A stretch of DNA of 35,339 nt from Chitinophagaceae bacterium (GTDB lineage: Bacteria; Bacteroidota; Bacteroidia; Cytophagales; Cytophagaceae), in assembly GCA_028288405.1 (NCBI GenBank), contig JAQBNS010000106.1, positions 1 through 35,339 on the forward strand, read 5' to 3'. The notes under the pieces were generated by a model. That model was not told the DNA's origin, ran no database searches, and worked only from the letters and a program-made list of their open reading frames with translations. The translations under genes and the position numbers were made by a program. Position 1 is the first letter of the stretch; the number at the start of each line of letters is the position of its first letter. Shown in pieces: positions 30,013 through 35,339 of this stretch.

Positions 30013-32529
30013 ATGCACATTCTTACAAGCTTGAAAAGCACGCTATGGTTTGCCCTGATTTTTGCTTGGCCTGCTCTAACTTTTGCAGGTACAACCTACA
30101 CGGTCAACGTATTGACAGACGTTGCTACCGGAGCCGGTACATCCGGTTCTTTGCGCTATTGCATTACAACTGCCAATATTACAGCTGGTGCTACGGCAGC
30201 AGCACCACACATCATTCAATTTGCAGCCGGTGGTACCGGCACTATTACATTAACCTCCAACTTGCCAGCCTTGGCTACTCCTATATTTATTGACGGTTCT
30301 ACCGCAACAGGATATTCCTTTTGGAATCCCAAAGTAAGACTGGTTGGTTTCTCCATGCTGCTCAATAATGCTTCTGGTTCCGATAGTCATTTAAAAGGAA
30401 TCGTACTCAGTAACGGAAGTCCCCATGCTGTCGATATCAATGGAGTGAACAACCTGATGATAGAAGAATGCTTCATCGGTACAGACCTTGCGGGAGCAGC
30501 GGATGAAGGAACAGCCAACCATGGTATTCTTGTTCAGTTAAATTCAGGATTGACCATAAAAAACTGTATTGTTTCCGGTCATGGTGCACATGGAATTCTG
30601 GCCATCAACAGTACCAATCTTACGGTGATGGGATGCCATATTGGTCTTAACAAAGCAGGTACGGCTGCGATAGCCAATGGAGCCTTTGGTATATTATTAC
30701 TAGATGCCAGCAACAATGCGAAAATCGGTGGTTTGGCAGGAGGTACAACGGATTCGATGAATGTCATTTCAGGAAACGGTCAGGTTGCTATCGGACTGCA
30801 GGGATCAGCAAAAAGTAACATACGTGTCATACGTAACTACATAGGAGTCAACAAAGCAGGTAGTGCGGCTTTGGGCAATCAGTTTGGCATCAACGATGCG
30901 GGCAGTGTCACCAATTTTTTGGTGCAAGGCAACGTCGTATCAGCCAGTACTGCGCAAGGCATGTACTTCTTGAATACAGTCAGTTTAGTCATCAAGGGAA
31001 ATTATTTGGGCGTGGATGCAACAGGCATGTTTTCCATTCCTAACGGTTCCAACAGCTTAGACTTAAACGGTGCTAACGGTGCCATCATCGGCGGATCGGC
31101 TGCAGCAGATGCAAACGTCAGTTCAGGTACAGGTGGACCGGGACAACACGGTATTGTATTACAGGGAGGTTCAAGAACAAACAATTGCATCATCAAAGGA
31201 AACTACATTGGTACCAATAAAAACGGCCAGGCCATTACCGGTGTAGGCAACCAGGGTTATGGCATCGTTATCAAAGGAACCAATAACATCGTCGGCGGCA
31301 CGGCGGCAGGAGAAGCCAACATCATTTCAGGTAATAAACAAATGGGCGTTCTCCTCACCGATGGAGACGGTAATCAAGTCATTGGCAACCTCATCGGTGT
31401 TGCTAAAGACCTTACGGCATTGGGCAATGGCTATGGAGGTATTGTCGTGAGAAGAGAAGGAGATCCTTCTTTCCCTTCCTCAAAAAATGACATCATCAGA
31501 AACAATACCATTGCTTACAACGGATTTACTTATCCTACCAATCCTACTAACGCTACATGGGTAGCGCCTGGTAAAGGCCCTGGCATCGGCATAAGCGTAG
31601 CGGAATATGGTACCTCCAATACAGATGCCATTCAGAACTTGATCAAAGACAATTCGATCTATTGCAACGCAGGAAAAGGGATTAACCTGAACAAACTGGA
31701 ACCTACCGGATACGGTAATATTAATAAAGCTTCGCCTACTGTCAATGTAGCGTCTACCGCCACCAATACGTTTGGTACTGCCGCTGCCGGTGATGTCATT
31801 CAAGTATTTGCCAACCCTACCGCTTGCGGATGTCAGGGAGAAGTGCTGTTGGGTACTGTGACAGCAGACGGTTCGGGGAACTGGAGTTTGGCTCATGCCA
31901 GTTCTAATTTCATGACCAATACAGCAACAGCCAGAGACGCGGTCAATAACACCTCTGAATTCAGCGTCTGCCGTGATCCTACGCTGCCTGTAGACTTCGT
32001 GGATTTTCGCGCTTACCCTAAAACAGAAGGTGTAGCAGGACTGGAATGGAAAGTGGCCCTTGAAATCAACAACGATCATTTCACCATTGAAAAAAGTACA
32101 GACGGCATTCATTTCTTCAGCATCGGCACCGTGCACGGTGCAGGAAATTCCAATGCAGCCAAAACGTATACTTATTCCGATGACAATTTTACCACGAATG
32201 CTTACTATAGAATCAAGCAAACAGATTTTGACGGAAAATCCAGTTATACCCGTACCCGATTCCTGGAAATAAATAATGCCGGCAAATTGGTATTGTATCC
32301 CAACCCGGCATCGAATGAACTCAACATCTCCTGGCAATTGCCTGCCAATAGCGAAGTGTCCGTAGTCTTGATCAATACACTCTCACAGGTCGTTAGCACA
32401 CAACGCTACAGCACGAACGATGGTTTCTTCGAAGAGCGCATAGACCTCAGCACACTGCCGGCAGGCGTATATATTGTCTCTGTGGTATCGGCTAACCAAA
32501 GTGCTTCGGCGAAAATTATTAAACAATAG
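30013..32529 (+). CDS. Secreted parallel beta-helix protein with T9SS sorting domain
   Basis: 838 residues. Signal peptide to TFAG; then TTYTVNVLTDVATGAGTSGS and LRYCITTAN, the entry typical of CSLREA-like cell-surface beta-helix proteins. Residues ~110-560 are right-handed beta-helix coils of Asn/Gly-rich repeats (IEECFIGTDLAG, IKGNYIGTNKNG, VIGNLIGVAKD). A short beta domain follows, then an Ig-like module with VDFVDFRAYPKTEGVAGLEW, and a T9SS type A sorting domain at the end (LVLYPNPASNELNISW... GVYIVSVVSANQ...). It is expected to be surface-attached or released. The beta-helix may bind or cleave polysaccharide, but no pectate-lyase active site is seen. A 285-residue antisense frame inside it is a shadow. 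Confidence 0.88.
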   Translation: MHILTSLKSTLWFALIFAWPALTFAGTTYTVNVLTDVATGAGTSGSLRYCITTANITAGATAAAPHIIQFAAGGTGTITLTSNLPALATPIFIDGSTATGYSFWNPKVRLVGFSMLLNNASGSDSHLKGIVLSNGSPHAVDINGVNNLMIEECFIGTDLAGAADEGTANHGILVQLNSGLTIKNCIVSGHGAHGILAINSTNLTVMGCHIGLNKAGTAAIANGAFGILLLDASNNAKIGGLAGGTTDSMNVISGNGQVAIGLQGSAKSNIRVIRNYIGVNKAGSAALGNQFGINDAGSVTNFLVQGNVVSASTAQGMYFLNTVSLVIKGNYLGVDATGMFSIPNGSNSLDLNGANGAIIGGSAAADANVSSGTGGPGQHGIVLQGGSRTNNCIIKGNYIGTNKNGQAITGVGNQGYGIVIKGTNNIVGGTAAGEANIISGNKQMGVLLTDGDGNQVIGNLIGVAKDLTALGNGYGGIVVRREGDPSFPSSKNDIIRNNTIAYNGFTYPTNPTNATWVAPGKGPGIGISVAEYGTSNTDAIQNLIKDNSIYCNAGKGINLNKLEPTGYGNINKASPTVNVASTATNTFGTAAAGDVIQVFANPTACGCQGEVLLGTVTADGSGNWSLAHASSNFMTNTATARDAVNNTSEFSVCRDPTLPVDFVDFRAYPKTEGVAGLEWKVALEINNDHFTIEKSTDGIHFFSIGTVHGAGNSNAAKTYTYSDDNFTTNAYYRIKQTDFDGKSSYTRTRFLEINNAGKLVLYPNPASNELNISWQLPANSEVSVVLINTLSQVVSTQRYSTNDGFFEERIDLSTLPAGVYIVSVVSANQSASAKIIKQ

Positions 32530-32536
32530 TTAAATA

Positions 32537-32601
32537 GGGACGAGCGAGGAGCCAGGAGGTACGAGAAATTAATACGTACCTCCTGGCTCCTCGCTCGTCC
32601 C
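32537..32601. repeat. GGGACGAGC 27-bp perfect inverted repeat, copy 1
   Basis: Perfect 27-base arms (32537-32563 and 32575-32601) around an 11-base loop, right after the beta-helix gene stop. The arms can be read as degenerate heptamers (GACGAGC, GAGGAGC, CAGGAGG). Nearly the same sequence recurs at 33241-33304. Confidence 0.95.
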
Positions 32602-32666
32602 TTCTCCTTGACTTAGGTCAAGCATTTTTCTTAACACAGGTCAATCTTCGTTTAGCTTAGCGGCCC

Positions 32667-32674
32667 TATCTTTG
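32667..32674 (+). promoter_or_regulatory. -7 element of the yceI promoter
   Basis: TATCTTTG is an exact TAnnTTTG match, 49 bases before the ATG. Confidence 0.45.
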
Positions 32675-32722
32675 TTCTATCAAAAACAACAGAACATTTT
32701 TAAAAGATAAACAGATACGATT

Positions 32723-33235
32723 ATGGCAAAATGGAATTTAGATGCTACGCACAGCGAAGTAGGTTTCAAAGTAAAACACTTAATGATTAACAATGTAAAA
32801 GGTCAGTTCAACTCGTTTAACGTAGAACTGCAAAGCGAAGGAGACGATTTCAAAGCGGCTGCCATTTCTTTTACAGCAGAGGTATCATCCATTGATACCA
32901 GCAACGAACAAAGGGATCAACACTTGAAATCAGCCGATTTCTTTGACGTAGAAAAATATCCACAGATTACTTTCAAATCTACCCGCTACGACGGTAAAGT
33001 ATTAGAAGGCGACCTCACCATCAAAGACGTAACCAAAGCCGTGAAGTTGGACGTTGACTTTGGCGGTATAGCCAAAGATCCCTGGGGAAATACAAAGGCT
33101 GGGTTTACTATTACAGGTAAAATCAATAGAAAAGATTGGGGCTTGAACTGGAACGCGGCATTGGAAACAGGTGGTGTGCTGGTAAGCGAAGAGGTAAGCA
33201 TTATCGCTGAAATACAATTGGCGAAACAAGCATAA
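32723..33235 (+). CDS. YceI-family lipocalin-like protein
   Basis: 170 residues. WNLDATHSEVGFKVKHLMIN, VKGQFNSF, STRYDGKVLEGDLTIKDV and TITGKINRKDWGLNWN are the YceI signature. The fold is an eight-stranded lipocalin-like barrel that binds isoprenoids or fatty-acid amides. There is no signal peptide, so unlike E. coli YceI it is likely cytoplasmic, as many Bacteroidota members are. It has its own -7 element and ends just before an inverted repeat. Confidence 0.93.
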   Translation: MAKWNLDATHSEVGFKVKHLMINNVKGQFNSFNVELQSEGDDFKAAAISFTAEVSSIDTSNEQRDQHLKSADFFDVEKYPQITFKSTRYDGKVLEGDLTIKDVTKAVKLDVDFGGIAKDPWGNTKAGFTITGKINRKDWGLNWNAALETGGVLVSEEVSIIAEIQLAKQA

Positions 33236-33240
33236 TATTA

Positions 33241-33304
33241 GGGACGAGCGAGGAGCCAGGAGGTACGACTATTACATCGTAACTCCTGGCTCCTCGCTCG
33301 TCCC
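33241..33304. repeat. GGGACGAGC inverted repeat, copy 2
   Basis: 28-base arms (33241-33268 and 33277-33304) with one mismatch around an eight-base loop. The arms share nearly all bases with the element after the beta-helix gene. It lies five bases after the yceI stop. Confidence 0.95.
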
Positions 33305-33391
33305 TTCCTCTTGATTTCATACAAAACCGCTTTGGGGGTTGCTAAATTAGCTGGCAATAGTTAACTTGATATACCATCGCGCCGTTTAATT

Positions 33392-33973
33392 ATGAAAAAT
33401 ACTTTTTTAGTGTTTGCCTTCTGTGTTTTTTGTGCTGGCTGTTCTTCAAAAAGCACTCCTGAAAACAAGCTCAGTTCTGGTAACAATAGACTATTGTCAT
33501 TGAGATCCAGTGAAGATAATATTTTACATGTCTTGTACGAAGAACTAAAAGAACAGAAGCCTGAACTGGAAGCATTGGAAAAGGAAATCAAGGACATTGA
33601 CCAGTCAAAGGATAAGGCCTTAGAAGAGTATAACACCTACAACGCAAAAAATGAACAAGGGTATAGAATTGCTACAGAACACATGGGCAATATCAAAGAT
33701 TCCTTGTTGAGAAACAGCATCGAACTACTGATTAGTAAAAGTCAATATGCCTACGAGCAAGACAATGCGGCTATGGCACTGGCTGCAGCGACCTTGGAAA
33801 ACAGAAGCAGCTCTCTTCATGACCATCAGGAAGCTTTAAAGATCATATTGACTTTAAATCTGATGGAAAAATACCAAAAGAAACTAACCCCCAATTCAGC
33901 AGAATACGAAAAGATCATTCATCGCTACAACACGACCATTCATAAGACCGATAGTCTGCTACAAGCAAAGTAA
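33392..33973 (+). CDS. Coiled-coil lipoprotein, function unknown
   Basis: 193 residues. MKNTFLVFAFCVFCAGCSSK gives a lipobox AGC with lipidated Cys17. The mature part is helical, with heptad-like Leu/Glu/Lys patterns (VLYEELKEQKPELEALEKEI and again ~100-175), so a periplasmic or outer-membrane-bound coiled coil is likely. No family recognised. The next gene starts 20 bases after its stop, so the two are likely one operon. Confidence 0.65.
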   Translation: MKNTFLVFAFCVFCAGCSSKSTPENKLSSGNNRLLSLRSSEDNILHVLYEELKEQKPELEALEKEIKDIDQSKDKALEEYNTYNAKNEQGYRIATEHMGNIKDSLLRNSIELLISKSQYAYEQDNAAMALAAATLENRSSSLHDHQEALKIILTLNLMEKYQKKLTPNSAEYEKIIHRYNTTIHKTDSLLQAK

Positions 33974-33993
33974 AAGGCAATAATTCCTCTTTC

Positions 33994-34842
33994 ATGAAAA
34001 AAATTTATTCTTTTCTGCTGTTTGTATCTTGTTTTTTTCTCTTTGCAAACAGTCATGGACAAACGGTTGCAGAGATCGCCAAAGCTATGTTTGCCAAAAC
34101 AAAAACAATCAAGACGATCACCTACACCATGAAAAAAACAGAGCGGATCAAAGGCAAACCTGTTTTACAAATCTCCAGCGCCAAAATCAATCTCTCTCCA
34201 TTAAAAGTATATTTAAGACAAAGCTTTCCCAAAGATGGAATAGAAGTACTATACGTTCAGGGTACGAATAATAACCATGCACTCGTCAATCCAAACGGAT
34301 TCCCCTGGTTTAGCGTGAACCTTGATCCCTACGGCAGTACGATGCGGGAAAACCAACACCATACCTTGATGAACTCCGGTTATGATCATGTGATTTCTAT
34401 TCTGGAACATCTGTATGCCAAATACAACGAGAACATTGAATCCATGACCAAAATAGACGGATCTGCGGTATGGGACGGGCATAACTGTTGGGTTGTTACC
34501 TTGTCAAATCCTTATTTCAAATATGGAAATTATACCGCGCAAAAAGGCGAAACGTTATTGACCATTGCCGGCAAATTCAAATTGAGCGAACACATGATGT
34601 TGGAAAAAAACCCATCGATTAAAAGTTATACCGAATCACTAGCCGGCAAAACAATATTGATACCTAATGATTACTCTTCTAAAATGACTTTGTACATCGA
34701 TAAAGTACGCATGATACCTTTGATTATGAAAGTATACGATAACGAAGGATTGTATGAATGTTATGAATACACCAATGTAGTCATCAATCCTGTCATCAAG
34801 CCGGAAGAATTTCAATCCGATTATAAAGACTACCATTTTTAA
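33994..34842 (+). CDS. LolA-like (DUF1571-type) secreted protein with embedded LysM domain
   Basis: 282 residues. Signal peptide to SHGQ, then a LolA/LolB-type beta sheet fold: KTITYTMKKTERIKGKPVLQ, KVYLRQSFPKDGIEVLYVQG, VWDGHNCWVVTLSN, and finally MTLYIDKVRMIPLIMKVYDN with YEYTNVVINPVIKPEEFQ. Between the strands, residues ~180-225 form a LysM domain (YTAQKGETLLTIAGKFKLSE to GKTILIPND), which binds peptidoglycan. LolA-like folds carry lipids or lipoproteins in the periplasm, so the mix suggests a wall-tethered carrier. An inserted rather than terminal LysM is unusual. The coiled-coil lipoprotein before it may be its partner. Confidence 0.75.
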   Translation: MKKIYSFLLFVSCFFLFANSHGQTVAEIAKAMFAKTKTIKTITYTMKKTERIKGKPVLQISSAKINLSPLKVYLRQSFPKDGIEVLYVQGTNNNHALVNPNGFPWFSVNLDPYGSTMRENQHHTLMNSGYDHVISILEHLYAKYNENIESMTKIDGSAVWDGHNCWVVTLSNPYFKYGNYTAQKGETLLTIAGKFKLSEHMMLEKNPSIKSYTESLAGKTILIPNDYSSKMTLYIDKVRMIPLIMKVYDNEGLYECYEYTNVVINPVIKPEEFQSDYKDYHF

Positions 34843-34862
34843 AGGTTGTCAGATTCTACAGT

Positions 34863-34901
34863 TAAAGGGAAAAATGATCACATTTTTCCCTTTATTTTTT
34901 T
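34863..34901. terminator. Hairpin terminator after the LolA/LysM gene
   Basis: TAAAGGGAAAAATG (34863-34876) pairs perfectly with CATTTTTCCCTTTA (34881-34894) around the loop ATCA, followed by TTTTTT. Confidence 0.9.
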
Positions 34902-34996
34902 CAGGAAATGTTTTTTTCGCTAAAAAAAGCATAGAATAATACAGGCATGATTTTCTAACTACACGGTACATCAACCCGTATTTAAACATGACCATT

Positions 34997-35317
34997 ATGA
35001 AAAAGTCTATCCTCATGCTTGGCCTATCCCTGCTGTCAGTAGGATCATATGCCATATCCAATACCAGTGTCTCTCCCACTATCATTTTCGGGATACAAGA
35101 CAAAACCAAACAAGAAATCGGTGTAGATGAATTACCGGAAAACGTTAAAGAAAGCATTGCCAAACACCACAAAGGGGCTGTCATTTCCAAAGCCTACAAA
35201 TGGTATAGAGGCGATACCTTCATTGGGTACGAAGTTGTAATTACCCAAGACGATAAAAAAGATGAAGTAGTAAAATTCGATAAGGACGGGAAGCTGGCGA
35301 AAGGACTTGATAACTAG
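34997..35317 (+). CDS. Small secreted PepSY-like protein
   Basis: 106 residues from the ATG at 34997 (34988 is also possible). The signal peptide MKKSILMLGLSLLSVGSYAI is followed by a PepSY-like core: IGVDELPENVKESIAKHHKG, VISKAYKWYRGDTFIGYEVV, KKDEVVKFDKDGKLAK. This form (Pfam PepSY-like, BLIP-like) is common as small periplasmic proteins in Bacteroidota. They may inhibit proteases or act as adaptors; function here unknown. Near the window edge but complete. Confidence 0.75.
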   Translation: MKKSILMLGLSLLSVGSYAISNTSVSPTIIFGIQDKTKQEIGVDELPENVKESIAKHHKGAVISKAYKWYRGDTFIGYEVVITQDDKKDEVVKFDKDGKLAKGLDN

Positions 35318-35327
35318 CCAATATAAA

Positions 35328-35339
35328 GGGACGAGCAAG
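35328..35339 (+). repeat. Start of a third GGGACGAGC element, cut by the window edge
   Basis: GGGACGAGCAAG, ten bases after the stop of the PepSY-like gene, begins like the copies at 32537 and 33241. The rest is outside the window. Confidence 0.6.

Noticed and set aside
31480-32337. 285-residue open frame antisense to the beta-helix gene
   Set aside because: It is a shadow of the real coding strand, with low-complexity Cys/Gly/Arg composition, no domain and no promoter.

Overview
The window looks like chromosomal DNA of a free-living member of the Bacteroidota, probably near the Cytophagales or Chitinophagales. The evidence is two large secreted proteins with type IX secretion C-terminal sorting domains (833 and 838 residues), TAnnTTTG-type promoter elements, few Shine-Dalgarno sites, many small lipoproteins, DUF6134 and SixA proteins, a topoisomerase I with a lysine/alanine-rich tail, and a moderately AT-rich composition. 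I saw no rRNA, tRNA, CRISPR array, intact insertion sequence or prophage. The species cannot be named from the sequence alone.

Layout. 1-8.3 kb: TraB/GumN-like protein, secreted basic protein, SixA-type phosphatase, topA, LRR surface protein, Sir2 deacylase. 8.3-14.4 kb: cold-shock protein, then an AT-rich accessory stretch with two orphan lipoproteins, a methionine aminopeptidase, a SAM methyltransferase, a small alarmone-hydrolase-like HD protein, a membrane protein and a DEDDh exonuclease, studded with three copies of a 140-bp palindromic repeat. 14.5-18.2 kb: AI-2E-type permease, VOC protein, membrane-tethered receiver domain, flavin reductase, DUF1304 protein. 18.4-21.8 kb: a SLOG plus TIR-like (ThsB/MTH538) gene pair, an ECF sigma factor with a cupin anti-sigma partner, a PH-domain membrane protein and a secreted lipocalin-like protein. 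22-28 kb: alpha/beta hydrolase, fatty acid desaturase, flavin/2Fe-2S reductase, DUF2238 protein, CrcB fluoride channel, YiiX-like peptidase. 28.2-35.3 kb: 38-residue lipoprotein, COQ7-like diiron protein, DUF6134 protein, beta-helix surface protein, YceI, coiled-coil lipoprotein, a LolA-like protein containing LysM, and a PepSY-like secreted protein.

The two most notable things are these. First, the SLOG/TIR pair at 18.5-19.5 kb: both halves of the Thoeris signalling logic are present, but the SLOG protein has no fused effector. Second, the intergenic DNA is unusually rich in structured repeats. I count four types: heptanucleotide arrays that abut or overlap start and stop codons and usually face each other across a hairpin; a 140-bp multi-hairpin element (3 copies); a 90-125-bp GC-rich element (5 copies, two subtypes); and a 164-bp two-stem element (2 copies). 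They occupy many of the larger gaps, and one copy reaches into the apparent reading frame of a gene.

The genes are mostly single transcription units on the + strand. Likely functional pairs are SLOG with TIR, sigma with anti-sigma, desaturase with reductase, and the coiled-coil lipoprotein with the LolA/LysM protein.
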